64,000 nt of DNA from Candidatus Kryptonium thompsonii (GCA_001442925.1 LDXX01000001.1:62001-126000); one strand, 5' to 3'. Positions 27,214 through 37,307 are shown, numbered from the stretch's first letter. Notes: generated from the sequence alone by a model not told the origin. Program-made: numbers and translations.

Positions 27214-29766
27214 TTAGTTTAACAATGCATTGAATATAAATCTAAAGGTTGCCCATGTCTGGGATCTATGCTGGGGTCTAAACGCAAACATTATAATTTT
27301 ACCATTCTCATAGGGAACTTCACACAGTGCTGGTTTCCCTTTTATTTTATCCGACCCAAGAAGATAACCACTTAACAAAATATTGTTTTCATCAAAGCTT
27401 GCAATAACTGAAATCTTGTCAGCATAAACAGAAGTTGAAAAAGCAATTGGATTTATGATATACGCAGGGACATAATCGTTTAAACCATAAGCCAGCGGAT
27501 TAGCGGGGTCGTTAATTTTTAACTTTACGATCGTTCCAGGTGCGAAAAATTCTTTGCTGCTTGTATTTCTCAAAACATTTCTTGTAGGAACATCAATTTG
27601 CTCAATTACAAAGTTGCTCGCCTCACCTAAAGCGATCAAAGTTCCACCTTTTTTAATGAATTCTTTTATGTTTTCAACCCCCTCTTTTCCGATTCCACCT
27701 CTGTATTCCTCTGGTATTTGTGGCAAATCAATCCTTTCTTGAGCTCTGAATCTAAAACCATCGACAATTGCATTTGTTCCCATGCTTGGTAAAATCAAAA
27801 CATCAAGATCTTCAAATGTTTTCTTGTCTTTTATATCTTGGTTGTGAAGGACTTTGTAGGCAAAATAAAAACTATCAAGTACAAGTCGTGTCCATCCCTC
27901 ATCCATACTTGTAACCCATGGTTGATAAATCCCTACTCTTTTCAGTTTTATCTCAACTAAATTTTCATTTGAAACTTCATCGGTTAACTCTATCACAAGA
28001 CCGAGATTTTTTGAGTATGCTCGAACCTTATCAAGCGTTTTTTGATCATTTTTAACTAAAAATTCACCCTTGAACTTTTTATCCTTACTATAGTAAATTT
28101 TTATTCCGTCCTTCAAAAGCAAATTGACCAAGCGATACGAATTTATAAATCTTCTTTTGATAACAAAATAATTTCCCTTCCCGACAAACTTTGACTCACC
28201 AAAGTCAACGGTTTCAACTTTTTCAATCGGAATTTCAACTTTCTCAGAAAGTTCAAAGACATCAACACCCATTTGAAGTGGCAGAGTCCATGCGGTGACA
28301 TCATAGGGTTGTTTCGGTGGTCCATCTGGATAAAGTCGAATATCAGGATAATTTTGAACTTCCATCACATCTTTAATAAATGGCCTACAGGGCTGTGAAA
28401 GTGGAATGACAAATGTGTTTTCAGAAAAGAAGGTACTCCCAACCTTAAAATCTTTCTTCGCTTTATAAACTTCGACACCAGCAAATTGCAGCCTCTTAAT
28501 AAGTTCAATGGCTGAATTAGGATCATGTTGAGCGTTCAAATCGATCAAATAAGCAAACGGCGGTTCTGTTAATCCCTTTTCAATTGATTTTTTATTTGCA
28601 GTGTAAAATGTCCATAAAATTTTTTCTCTGTTAAGAGCTGAAAAATTTAAAATTGCATATGTCGCTGCCTTTTCATAATCAATTATGTCTCTAAGCCTCC
28701 ACCATCCTTCCTCAAATGGATAAAGATTATTGTTGGATAAACTGTTATCTGGAATTTCATCGCCAAGCCCACCAATACTTCCATATGGAAGATAAATCGG
28801 TGTTGCAATTCTCACACTCGCCGCTTCCGAAAGGATGCCAACTCTATTGTGCCACAATGGCGTCTTTGACATCGTGCCCTGAAAATAAGCGTTGAACCTT
28901 CCTCCAGTTACAACGCCTTTAAATCCTTTTTGTATCATATCAAACACAACATATTTCCCGAAAAGATTTGTAAGCGCCATTATCTCTGGGAGAACATTGG
29001 GATTAACTGGATCTGAATAAGGTGGCACGAAAAAGCGTGGACCATCCGAGCCCATTTGATGTTGATCATAAACAACCTGCGGGAACCACTCGTGATATAA
29101 AACCTTCGCAGTCAGCCTAGTTTCAACCAAGCTGAAAAAGTGCCAATCTCGATTGTTATCATGACCAGCGTAATAATGATAAAGCCACGGCATTGGCGAT
29201 GCTTCATACTTCGTTCCAACATATTTCTTGTACCAGTCAACGACCATCTGCTGCCCATCCGGATTAAGGGACGGAATTAAAAGTATGACACAATTATCAA
29301 GAATTGATCTCATTTCCTCATCATTTCTCGTTGCAAACTCATAAACTAGTTCGACCGATTCCTGACTTGACGCAATTTCCGTCGAATGTATATTCATTGT
29401 GATAAGCACAAATACTTTACCATCCTTAATCAAACTCCTTGCTTCTTTATCCCCAAGCTCATATGGCTTTGCTAATTTTCTCTGGATCGATTTTAATTTT
29501 TGTATATTTTTCATATTCGCTTCGGATGACGCAACTACAACAACGAACGGCTTTCCAAGCGTCGTTTTGCCGAGTTCTTCAACTGTGATTCTGTTCGAAT
29601 TTTTATCGACATAGTTTAAATATGAAACTATCTCATCCCAACCTATTAATTTTTTATCCTCTCCAATCCTGAAGCCGAAAAATTTCTCGGGGGATAGAAT
29701 CTGCGAAAAGGATAAGTTGAATAAAACAAGAAATATTAAAATGACAAACTTTACATATCTTCTCAT
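27214..29766 (-). CDS. secreted M14 family zinc carboxypeptidase with GATase-like C-terminal region
   Basis: About 850 residues with a signal peptide (hydrophobic IFLVLFNLSF then SQ). The M14 zinc motif HSTE (His127, Glu130) is clear, and the third histidine is likely in YDQHQMG. Past the peptidase domain (about 35-400) there are two more regions; the last contains LILPSMGTNAIVDG and IKKGGTLIALGEAS, as in class I glutamine-amidotransferase-like domains that follow M14 in large Bacteroidota peptidases. The frame starts one codon earlier at GTG 29769; ATG 29766 is preferred. It should trim C-terminal residues outside the cytoplasm. Confidence 0.9.
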   Translation of the reverse strand: MRRYVKFVILIFLVLFNLSFSQILSPEKFFGFRIGEDKKLIGWDEIVSYLNYVDKNSNRITVEELGKTTLGKPFVVVVASSEANMKNIQKLKSIQRKLAKPYELGDKEARSLIKDGKVFVLITMNIHSTEIASSQESVELVYEFATRNDEEMRSILDNCVILLIPSLNPDGQQMVVDWYKKYVGTKYEASPMPWLYHYYAGHDNNRDWHFFSLVETRLTAKVLYHEWFPQVVYDQHQMGSDGPRFFVPPYSDPVNPNVLPEIMALTNLFGKYVVFDMIQKGFKGVVTGGRFNAYFQGTMSKTPLWHNRVGILSEAASVRIATPIYLPYGSIGGLGDEIPDNSLSNNNLYPFEEGWWRLRDIIDYEKAATYAILNFSALNREKILWTFYTANKKSIEKGLTEPPFAYLIDLNAQHDPNSAIELIKRLQFAGVEVYKAKKDFKVGSTFFSENTFVIPLSQPCRPFIKDVMEVQNYPDIRLYPDGPPKQPYDVTAWTLPLQMGVDVFELSEKVEIPIEKVETVDFGESKFVGKGNYFVIKRRFINSYRLVNLLLKDGIKIYYSKDKKFKGEFLVKNDQKTLDKVRAYSKNLGLVIELTDEVSNENLVEIKLKRVGIYQPWVTSMDEGWTRLVLDSFYFAYKVLHNQDIKDKKTFEDLDVLILPSMGTNAIVDGFRFRAQERIDLPQIPEEYRGGIGKEGVENIKEFIKKGGTLIALGEASNFVIEQIDVPTRNVLRNTSSKEFFAPGTIVKLKINDPANPLAYGLNDYVPAYIINPIAFSTSVYADKISVIASFDENNILLSGYLLGSDKIKGKPALCEVPYENGKIIMFAFRPQHRSQTWATFRFIFNALLN

Positions 29767-29786
29767 CACTTAAATTCAATTTTGTT

Positions 29787-30605
29787 TTAAAATAAGATCT
29801 CAACTTCAATTCCTTTAGACGAAAACTCCTTCAATATTTCTTCAGAAACTGCGGTGAAATATTCATCCCTCATCGCAAAGCCAAGCGAGTTCATCCTGTA
29901 AATTTTCTCCGTCTTCCAGATGTAATTCATTCTATCAACAAGAACATAATCGACGAGACCATCTATTTCTCTCGAAAGGTTTACTGCATCCATCGGCAAG
30001 ATTGGACCAATGAAAGCAAATGTTTTGATATTTTTCTGTTTTAGTCCCTCAAGTGTCTTTATCCTGCTTTTAATCGATGGTGCTTTCGGTTCAAAAATTT
30101 TCCTGATGTCGTCGTTATCAGTTGTAATCGATACACCAACTTCAATATCTTCAAACTCAACAAATAGGTCAACATCCCTTAAGACAAGCGGTGAGCGTGT
30201 AAGTATACCTGTGGGATATTGAAACTTGAGAAGAACTTCAAGACACTTTCGGGTCAACATAAATTTCTTCTCGGCAGGTTGATAGGGGTCGGTGACTATG
30301 CTCAGCCATACATTTGGTTTTTTAACCTTTTTATCAGGAAAAAGAGAAATTTTACTTTCAAGCCTTGAAATTTCCTCTTTTAACTTCTCGTGAATGTTTA
30401 TCTTTACACCTAAAAACTCACCCCATTTCAAATTTGTAAAAAAGTTTGAGTAATTTTTTGAAAACCTTGTCATAAAATCGGCATAACAATATGAGCACCC
30501 AAATTCACATCCAAAATATGGGTTGATGGTATAATCAATTCCCGGTATCCTTGATTTTGAAAGCGCCGTCTTCGTTTCTATGATTTTTAAATCAAGATTT
30601 TTCAT
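29787..30605 (-). CDS. SplB-like radical SAM protein
   Basis: A 272-residue radical SAM protein with the CxxxCxxC cluster CEFGCSYC (Cys33, Cys37, Cys40) preceded by INPYFGC, as in COG1533 (spore photoproduct lyase-like). The usual TGILTRSPLVLRD and EVGVSITT segments follow. True spore photoproduct lyase activity is unlikely in a non-spore-former and the family is mostly uncharacterised. It lies 2 bp behind the DUF1015 gene and 17 bp before the M14 peptidase gene. Confidence 0.88.
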   Translation of the reverse strand: MKNLDLKIIETKTALSKSRIPGIDYTINPYFGCEFGCSYCYADFMTRFSKNYSNFFTNLKWGEFLGVKINIHEKLKEEISRLESKISLFPDKKVKKPNVWLSIVTDPYQPAEKKFMLTRKCLEVLLKFQYPTGILTRSPLVLRDVDLFVEFEDIEVGVSITTDNDDIRKIFEPKAPSIKSRIKTLEGLKQKNIKTFAFIGPILPMDAVNLSREIDGLVDYVLVDRMNYIWKTEKIYRMNSLGFAMRDEYFTAVSEEILKEFSSKGIEVEILF

Positions 30606-30607
30606 CC

Positions 30608-31855
30608 TTAAAATTTCCTCATCACAATTCCAGATAATAGCTTTGGGTAGAAATAGGTTGATTTCTGCGGCATCGCCACTCCAGATAGTGATACATTTTT
30701 AACATCGAGAACCGAAGGTGGATTTAGCAGAAAAGCAATTTTATCAGGTTGCTCAGAAAGTTCAACCGCAGTTTTAAAATCGTGGGTATAAACAATTCTA
30801 TCTAACCTCAATTCTAAAATTTTAAAAATAAACTCATGCAAAATGGTCACATCAAGCGCTTTGACAACATCGGGAATTTCCACGGGCAAGTTCTGTTTTA
30901 TCCTCTCGTAATTCCTGATTTTTAAAACAAATCCCTCTCCATTGCCGAGATAGATTCCAAAACTTCCTCTTGAAAATTCGCTCATTAAATCTTTTAACTC
31001 ATCTGTTGAGTTTGCCTTTATCACTTCAAAAAAATCATAAGTTAATTCCGAGAGCAACCTCGCTTTAAAATCGCTCTTGTAAACCCCGGATATAACTCTA
31101 TGCGTCGGCAGTATGATCAACCCTTTCGATTCCATATTGGTAAGATATGTAAGGATATAGTTGTGTTCATCTTTTTCAGAGGATAGCGATCTCATGTAGT
31201 CTCTAAACATCAGCCCCGTTTCATATCGATGATGTCCATCTGCTATGAAAACCTGTCGATTTTTAAAGAAGTTAACAGCGCTATATATGAAACTTTCATC
31301 GGTGATTTCATACAGTTTATGATTAACTCCGCTCCCTTGGGGAAATTCAAAATCAAATAATGGTGAAGTTGGTTTATATTTTTCGATAAGGTTTTCAACT
31401 GCGAAATTTGGATCTGGGTAAATTCCGAATATGTGGTCAAATTGAGCATTTGTTGCTTTCAAAAGGTTAAATCTATCTTCCTTGGGCTTTGGTAACGTTT
31501 TTTCATGCGGATAAATATCGCCCTTGCCGAATTCCTCAAGCTTCATCAAGCAAATGATCCCAATTCGTGTATAACCTTTGCCATCATATTTAAATCCTTG
31601 TTCATAAACAAAAATTGCTTCTTTGTCCCTTTCTGTAATAATTCCATCCCTGAGCCATGTTTCAAAGAAGTTTTTTGCGCTCTCATATCTGTTTTCATCT
31701 CGGTTTAAAATCAATCGTATCACATTATAGGGATGAAGTTCGTACAGTTCATCTCTTTCCCTATCTGAGATTACATCGTAGGGCGGTGCGACAAGCCTTT
31801 GAATGGGCAAACTTAAATTATAAATTAAACCTTTAAACGGTTTTATCTCCGGCAT
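30608..31855 (-). CDS. DUF1015 domain-containing protein
   Basis: A 415-residue cytoplasmic protein that matches the DUF1015 (COG4198) family: APPYDVISD near the N-terminus, YPHEKTLPKPKEDR in the middle, and the hallmark ADGHHRYETGL at about 205-215. The family is widespread and has no established biochemical activity; links with serine or phosphosugar metabolism have been proposed but are not shown here. The gene sits between era and the SplB-like gene with gaps of only 20 and 2 bp. Confidence 0.9.
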   Translation of the reverse strand: MPEIKPFKGLIYNLSLPIQRLVAPPYDVISDRERDELYELHPYNVIRLILNRDENRYESAKNFFETWLRDGIITERDKEAIFVYEQGFKYDGKGYTRIGIICLMKLEEFGKGDIYPHEKTLPKPKEDRFNLLKATNAQFDHIFGIYPDPNFAVENLIEKYKPTSPLFDFEFPQGSGVNHKLYEITDESFIYSAVNFFKNRQVFIADGHHRYETGLMFRDYMRSLSSEKDEHNYILTYLTNMESKGLIILPTHRVISGVYKSDFKARLLSELTYDFFEVIKANSTDELKDLMSEFSRGSFGIYLGNGEGFVLKIRNYERIKQNLPVEIPDVVKALDVTILHEFIFKILELRLDRIVYTHDFKTAVELSEQPDKIAFLLNPPSVLDVKNVSLSGVAMPQKSTYFYPKLLSGIVMRKF

Positions 31856-31875
31856 TTTAAATTTTTATTTTCTTT

Positions 31876-32835
31876 CTAATCAACCGTATAACCCAGCCTC
31901 TTTAACCACACTTTACTATCACGCCATTTTTTTCTTGCCTTAACATATAACTCCAGATAAACAGGTCTTCCCAGAAACCATTCTATTTCCTCTCGCGCAA
32001 GCGTTCCAATTTTCTTGAGCATTTGTCCATCTTTACCAATTATGATCCCCTTCTGCGATTCCTTCTCAACATAGATCTCAGCACTTATATAATCCCTCTC
32101 TCCCTCATTTTGCGCTTCCTTAAATTCAACTATAGATACAGTTGTTGAGTAAGGTATTTCCTGTCGACAAAGTTGAAAAATTTTTTCGCGAATTATCTCA
32201 GCGACGAAAAATCTCTCTGGATGTTCTGTAATCATATCTGGCGGATAAAAAGGCGGATGTGTGGGGAGATATTGAATCAAAACCTTTTTAAGTTCATCTA
32301 TATTTTGTCCCTTCAATGCTGATATTGGGACGATCTCTTTGAAAGGAAAAACTTTGCTAAAGAAATCAATCATCGGTAAAACTTCAAGCTTATTGATAAG
32401 GTCCACTTTGTTTATAACTAAAATTATTGGTTTCTCTTCAACATATTTTTTCAATATTTCAAATGGCAAAGTTTTGACAATGGCTTCATTGGTTTTAACC
32501 TTTTTTACATCGACCATGAACAAAATTATATCTGCGTCTTTTAAAGCAGATTCAGCATATTCCATCATCACCTCCTGAAGCAAATATCTCGGCTTGATCA
32601 AACCTGGCGTATCTAGAAAAACAATCTGATAATTCTCGCCGGTCATTATTCCAATTATTTTATGTCTCGTCGTCTGTGGTTTGGGTGTGACTATTGAAAT
32701 TTTATGTTGAAGCAAGGTGTTAAGTAAAGTTGATTTCCCAACGTTCGGTTCACCAACTATGGCAACATATCCAGCTTTAAAGTCGCTTGGAATTTCAAGT
32801 TTTGTCTCTTCGATTTCTTTTTCTTTATCTTGCAT
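31876..32835 (-). CDS. era: GTPase Era
   Basis: Ribosome-assembly GTPase of about 319 residues. It has the P-loop GEPNVGKST, the switch region KPQTTRHKIIG, DTPG and the NKVD specificity motif, followed by a KH domain with GIIIGKDGQMLKKIG that binds the 3' end of 16S rRNA. The open frame begins at a TTG at 32850; the ATG at 32835 is preferred although no strong ribosome-binding site is visible. It follows the GH94 gene by 22 bp. Confidence 0.96.
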   Translation of the reverse strand: MQDKEKEIEETKLEIPSDFKAGYVAIVGEPNVGKSTLLNTLLQHKISIVTPKPQTTRHKIIGIMTGENYQIVFLDTPGLIKPRYLLQEVMMEYAESALKDADIILFMVDVKKVKTNEAIVKTLPFEILKKYVEEKPIILVINKVDLINKLEVLPMIDFFSKVFPFKEIVPISALKGQNIDELKKVLIQYLPTHPPFYPPDMITEHPERFFVAEIIREKIFQLCRQEIPYSTTVSIVEFKEAQNEGERDYISAEIYVEKESQKGIIIGKDGQMLKKIGTLAREEIEWFLGRPVYLELYVKARKKWRDSKVWLKRLGYTVD

Positions 32836-32857
32836 AAGGATCAAGTTCAATTTAATT

Positions 32858-35311
32858 TTAAATTTTTCCCATGATAACCTTTACTTCGCAAATGCTTCCC
32901 TTTTTAAAAACTGGAAGAATACGATCGCCGTATTTTTTCCCATCCACCCATATTTCTTTAACTCCCTTATTAACGCCGTCCGGATTTAAAACTTCGATTC
33001 TATATTCAACGCCACGAAAGAGCCTATTCACACTAAAACTCTTCCAGCTTGATGGAATGCATGGGTCGATTAACAAACCAGCGTAAGTGGGCCTAACCCC
33101 AAGCATATATTCAACAACGCTTTTGAAAAACCAATCTGAAGATCCCGTCAACCATGAATGACTTGCCTCCCCAAATGAAGGGTGATCTGGGCTTGTCACA
33201 TATTCCGAATATACATATGGCTCCATTTTATACAAATCAGCGTCAATGGCATTATTTAATGGCAGTGTAGCATGATATATTTGATAAGCTCTTTCTGCAT
33301 TTCCAGCAATTAACTCAGCCAAGAAAACCCAGCTTGCCACATGATTGAAAATTGCGCCATTTTCTTTTTTCCCAGGGACACATCGAGTTGCAAGCCCGAT
33401 ACTTGGATCAACCTTGGTAAACGGGGGATGCAAAATCTTAGGTCCTTTCGGTGTGTCAAGATATTTCTCCACGGATTTAAGACACATCTTCGTTCGCTCT
33501 TCATCAGCAATTCCACTTATCACAGCCCAGGCTTGTGGATTGGCAAAAATTTTACCCTCCCGATTCTTTGAAGAGCCAAAAGGTTTCCCATCATCTTTAA
33601 ATCCCCGTATATACCACTTTCCATCCCAGCAAAATCTGTTTATATTATTGGCAATTTTTAAGTATTCTTCAGAATATTTTTTCAGAAATTGTTTGAGACC
33701 GAGATAGTTGAATAACTCAATTACTTCTCTCAAAATATACGCAAGAAACTCCGAACCCCACACTGTTTCTCCTTTGCCCTTAACCCCAACATAATCCAAT
33801 GTGTCATTCCAGTCCCCTCGACCAAATTTAAGCAAACCATGTTTCCCTAAATTGTTCAATGAATATTCAATCGCTTTTATCAAATGCTGTAAAACTGTGC
33901 CACTACCACCATCATAATATTCCACTTTTTCATATAGTAAGTTAAAATCCGCCGTTTCTTTCAAATAAGTGATGATGCCAAAAGGTAACCAAAGAGGTGT
34001 ATCGCAATGGCCTGTTTTTTCACCTGTTCTTGATATTCTAAAAAAATTATGTAGCATGCTCCCATCTTTGAACTGATAACTACAAACCTCAAGAATTCTA
34101 TCCCTAACTCTCTTTGGATTTGCGATTAACTCCCCGAAAATATCTTGCATTTGATCTCTTATTCCCGTGCCAAATAACAAACCTCCATGATAATAGCCGG
34201 CGTTTCTTGACATATCAAAGGTCACGGCTATTTGATACCTGTTCCAAACGTTGACAAAAAGATTTAATTTTTCATCCGGGGTTTTCACTTGAAGTGTTTT
34301 AAGATAATCATCCCAATATTTTTTCAATTCGTCAAACTTTTGATGTACGAAGCCAAGATTTTTAAACTTATTTAAAATTTCACTTGCTTTATTATATGCC
34401 TTTGAATTTCTTTTCAGCCTTTCATTGGTATGAAGTGAGGGTTTATCCACAAGAAACATAAAAAACACGAATTCCTTCTCTTCACCTTCCTCAAGTTCAA
34501 GTTCGGACTGAATAACTGCGCACGGATCCCCGGCGGTTATTTCAGTATTAAAGCAACTTCCTAATTCGACCGCTTCAGGATTAGCATTGCTTCTCCATCT
34601 ACCTATAAATTTTTCTTTATCCCCATCAAAACCTTTAATTTCAAGCGATGTCGAAAAGATGAGATAATATGGCCATGCATGATTTGGCTGCGCAACGCTT
34701 ACACCTCTATTTGTTACCCAGTACCTTCTCGTCGCAACGATTGATTTCAGATCGCCATCGAAATACACATCTGGAAAGTGTTTGTCGTTCGGTTGATTTA
34801 TCAAATCGTTGAGAGCGTTTCCCATTATAAGTTCGATATAAGCGAATATATCGAGATCCCTTCTTTCATTTGTCAAGTTTTTTAGCTTCACAAGCCATAT
34901 TTCAATGTCATAATCACGTGGAACGAAGTAAGTAACTTCTCCTCTTATACCTAAATTCTCAGTGATAATTTTCGTATATCCAAGTCCATGCCTGCACTCA
35001 TAATAATCATACTTTAACTCAATTGTCGGTGCCCAACTAAGAGAGAAATAGTTGGCTATTTTTTTATCCCTAACATAAATATACCGTCCCGGCTGATCCC
35101 ATGGAAGACAATTATACCTATATCTTGTCAAGCGATTGTCACGCGGAGTTAAGTAAAAACTATATCCTCCACCAGTATGACTTACAAGTCCAGCCCATCT
35201 GCCATTCCAAATATAGTTCATCCACGGCGCTGGAGTTTTAGGAGTTGTAATTACAAATTCCTTACCATCTTCAGTGAAATAGCCATATTTATTCACTTGA
35301 AAATTTTTCAT
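32858..35311 (-). CDS. GH94 family glycoside phosphorylase (cellobiose/chitobiose phosphorylase-like)
   Basis: An 817-residue cytoplasmic enzyme. The N-terminal beta-sandwich starts GYFTEDGKEFVITTP and the (alpha/alpha)6 barrel carries the GRGDWNDTLDY motif, whose Asp500 corresponds to the catalytic acid of cellobiose phosphorylase (ADWND). The family splits beta-linked disaccharides or short beta-glucans with phosphate to give a sugar-1-phosphate, saving ATP. The exact disaccharide (cellobiose, chitobiose, laminaribiose) cannot be fixed from motifs. No signal peptide, so substrate must be imported; no sugar transporter is adjacent. Confidence 0.9.
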   Translation of the reverse strand: MKNFQVNKYGYFTEDGKEFVITTPKTPAPWMNYIWNGRWAGLVSHTGGGYSFYLTPRDNRLTRYRYNCLPWDQPGRYIYVRDKKIANYFSLSWAPTIELKYDYYECRHGLGYTKIITENLGIRGEVTYFVPRDYDIEIWLVKLKNLTNERRDLDIFAYIELIMGNALNDLINQPNDKHFPDVYFDGDLKSIVATRRYWVTNRGVSVAQPNHAWPYYLIFSTSLEIKGFDGDKEKFIGRWRSNANPEAVELGSCFNTEITAGDPCAVIQSELELEEGEEKEFVFFMFLVDKPSLHTNERLKRNSKAYNKASEILNKFKNLGFVHQKFDELKKYWDDYLKTLQVKTPDEKLNLFVNVWNRYQIAVTFDMSRNAGYYHGGLLFGTGIRDQMQDIFGELIANPKRVRDRILEVCSYQFKDGSMLHNFFRISRTGEKTGHCDTPLWLPFGIITYLKETADFNLLYEKVEYYDGGSGTVLQHLIKAIEYSLNNLGKHGLLKFGRGDWNDTLDYVGVKGKGETVWGSEFLAYILREVIELFNYLGLKQFLKKYSEEYLKIANNINRFCWDGKWYIRGFKDDGKPFGSSKNREGKIFANPQAWAVISGIADEERTKMCLKSVEKYLDTPKGPKILHPPFTKVDPSIGLATRCVPGKKENGAIFNHVASWVFLAELIAGNAERAYQIYHATLPLNNAIDADLYKMEPYVYSEYVTSPDHPSFGEASHSWLTGSSDWFFKSVVEYMLGVRPTYAGLLIDPCIPSSWKSFSVNRLFRGVEYRIEVLNPDGVNKGVKEIWVDGKKYGDRILPVFKKGSICEVKVIMGKI

Positions 35312-35322
35312 CTTCTATTCCT

Positions 35323-36276
35323 TTATATGTTTGATATTACCTCAACTGCTGATGGGATAATTGAAATTTTTATCCATCTTAGAGATGTCCCGATTATTTC
35401 GCCATCTGCGTGCATCGTCAGATTTGAATTTGAACTTATTTCAATTTCCTTTGCCTTAAACATCGTTACCTCAGGATACTGTATGTGCTTACCTTTAAGC
35501 ACTGTTGGAAGAACTTGAAGTACTCTTAAAATAGATAAATCACTTACAAGGCATACATCAAGCAAAGCATCGTTAATTTTTGCATCAGGCGTGAGCAAAA
35601 AACCACCGCCGGCTGACTTACCATTTCCAACAGCGACAAGGAAAATTTTTTCTTTTATTTTCTTGCCATCAATATACACTTCCATTTCTGGGGTTTCATA
35701 ATCTTTTAAACTTTTGAGCAAGGCAAGCAAATAAAGTAAAATACCACGCAAATGCTTTATCTTCCGACTTTCATTTGCAACCACCGCGTCAAATCCAACC
35801 CCAACTCCATTTATAAAAAATCTTTCTCCAGAGTTACCAAATTCGTCAATAAATCTAATTATGCCGACATCCGAAGTCGTTATCCTTCTTCTTTTTATCG
35901 ATTCAATAGCAACCTTTATTTTAAATGGTTTTAAATTTAACATTTTAGCAAAATCGTTCCCTGAACCTATTGGGATAACCCCAAGAAGTTTTTCTGAATT
36001 GCTTTGTAAAATACCATTTACAATTTCATTAACTGTGCCATCACCTCCAGCAGCAACGACGAGTTCAGCCGGCGTGTCTCGAGCAATTTGTATTGCCTCA
36101 CCAGGTGCTGTGGTTACCTGAAACCTCTCAAGATATTTCAGATGCCTTACATATTGGATAAGTTTGTGATAAAGTTTCGCACCCTTCCATCTTCCGGCGT
36201 ATGGATTTAACACTATGTGTGTTTTTAACTCATTTCCAAGCGCAAACCATTTTGATAAAACAAATTTGTAGGACAA
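35323..36276 (-). CDS. diacylglycerol/lipid kinase family protein (YegS/BmrU-like)
   Basis: A 317-residue lipid kinase with the catalytic-loop motif GGDGTVNEIVNGI and IPIGSGNDFAK, both hallmarks of the diacylglycerol kinase catalytic domain, followed by the beta-rich C-terminal domain. It phosphorylates a membrane lipid; which one is unknown. The annotated start is a TTG and the N-terminus before HIVLNPYAG is about ten residues longer than usual, so the true start may lie further in. It follows the GH94 gene by 11 bp. Confidence 0.85.
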   Translation of the reverse strand: MSYKFVLSKWFALGNELKTHIVLNPYAGRWKGAKLYHKLIQYVRHLKYLERFQVTTAPGEAIQIARDTPAELVVAAGGDGTVNEIVNGILQSNSEKLLGVIPIGSGNDFAKMLNLKPFKIKVAIESIKRRRITTSDVGIIRFIDEFGNSGERFFINGVGVGFDAVVANESRKIKHLRGILLYLLALLKSLKDYETPEMEVYIDGKKIKEKIFLVAVGNGKSAGGGFLLTPDAKINDALLDVCLVSDLSILRVLQVLPTVLKGKHIQYPEVTMFKAKEIEISSNSNLTMHADGEIIGTSLRWIKISIIPSAVEVISNI

Positions 36277-36290
36277 GTTTGAACCTCTTT

Positions 36291-37307
36291 TTATTGTCGT
36301 TGCCTTAAAAATCCATGGGGTAGTCCAATATCTGCCATAGTTATAAGCCCAGGTTTTGCATTAAAAATTAAATAAGCAGAGTTAATCAAGCTTCCTACAG
36401 TAGCAACATCACCAAAAATTCCATTTAAAACTTTCATTTTTATCGGTGGCTCTCCATCTATGTAAACTGCGTCGTAATCTTTATGATCGCCAACATACAT
36501 CTTTAAATCAAGAGTTATAACATCCTGCCCATTCTTAAATCCTATCGCTGTATGATGTATCCCAGCGACCCTTCCTTTTTGAATCGTCAAATATTCGGTT
36601 TTTAAATTTCTCTTCGTTACTATCGGGTTCAGTTCCTCTTTTATCTCGTCAAGTTGTATGTTTAAAATATAAGCCAAAAATTGCAATGATTCAACAAGTC
36701 CAATGTGACCAAATTTCCCAGTTGCTTTTTTGGCTTTAAAATCCCCAACCTTTAAACCAGCACCGATCTTCAACTGAAGCGGTAACCTTCTTTTTGATGC
36801 ATTTACAACTCTTTCAACCCTTATCTTTTTAACTTCCGTGCAGACCTGCGTTAAAACTGAAGGCAACACATCCATTACAAATCCAGGATTAACCCCAGTT
36901 CCCAAAACTCTAACTTTAAATTTCTTAGCAAGTAAATCAATCTCCTCAGCAATCTGACGATTTCTAAACCATGGGAAAAACAATTCCTCGGTTGATGAGA
37001 CAACATTTAATTTCAATTTTATCAAGTCAATAATCTGTTCCTTCACATCTTCCATAAAGGAAGTCGTGGTGTGAAATACAAGATTTACTTTATGTTTCTT
37101 AACGATGCTTTTAATGTTATTTTCAACTATGATCCCAGTGCTCCCAACCCCAACTAACTCGCCAATATCCTTACCAACTTTAGAGGGATCAATATCAACC
37201 GCACCCACTAAATTAATTCTGCCGCTGTGTTTTTGAAGTATTGTTTTTGCGCAAAGCTGTCCTATAGGACCAAGCCCAAATTGAACTGCATTGATTTTCT
37301 TAGTCAT
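36291..37307 (-). CDS. NAD(P)H-dependent amine dehydrogenase family protein, 2,4-diaminopentanoate dehydrogenase-like
   Basis: About 338 residues with an N-terminal Rossmann motif QFGLGPIGQLCAK and DIDPSKVGKD after strand 2. This layout, with HTTTSF, NVVSSTEELFFPW and GTGVNPGFVMD, matches dihydrodipicolinate-reductase-like enzymes of the 2,4-diaminopentanoate dehydrogenase group from the clostridial ornithine pathway. No other ornithine-fermentation gene is near, so the substrate may differ. The start is the ATG at 37307; the frame opens at GTG 37340, inside the upstream FAD gene. Confidence 0.82.
   Translation of the reverse strand: MTKKINAVQFGLGPIGQLCAKTILQKHSGRINLVGAVDIDPSKVGKDIGELVGVGSTGIIVENNIKSIVKKHKVNLVFHTTTSFMEDVKEQIIDLIKLKLNVVSSTEELFFPWFRNRQIAEEIDLLAKKFKVRVLGTGVNPGFVMDVLPSVLTQVCTEVKKIRVERVVNASKRRLPLQLKIGAGLKVGDFKAKKATGKFGHIGLVESLQFLAYILNIQLDEIKEELNPIVTKRNLKTEYLTIQKGRVAGIHHTAIGFKNGQDVITLDLKMYVGDHKDYDAVYIDGEPPIKMKVLNGIFGDVATVGSLINSAYLIFNAKPGLITMADIGLPHGFLRQRQ

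Noticed and set aside
33345-33707. 120-codon plus-strand frame opposite the GH94 gene
   Set aside because: Antisense to a region of GH94 that matches the family; no supporting signal.
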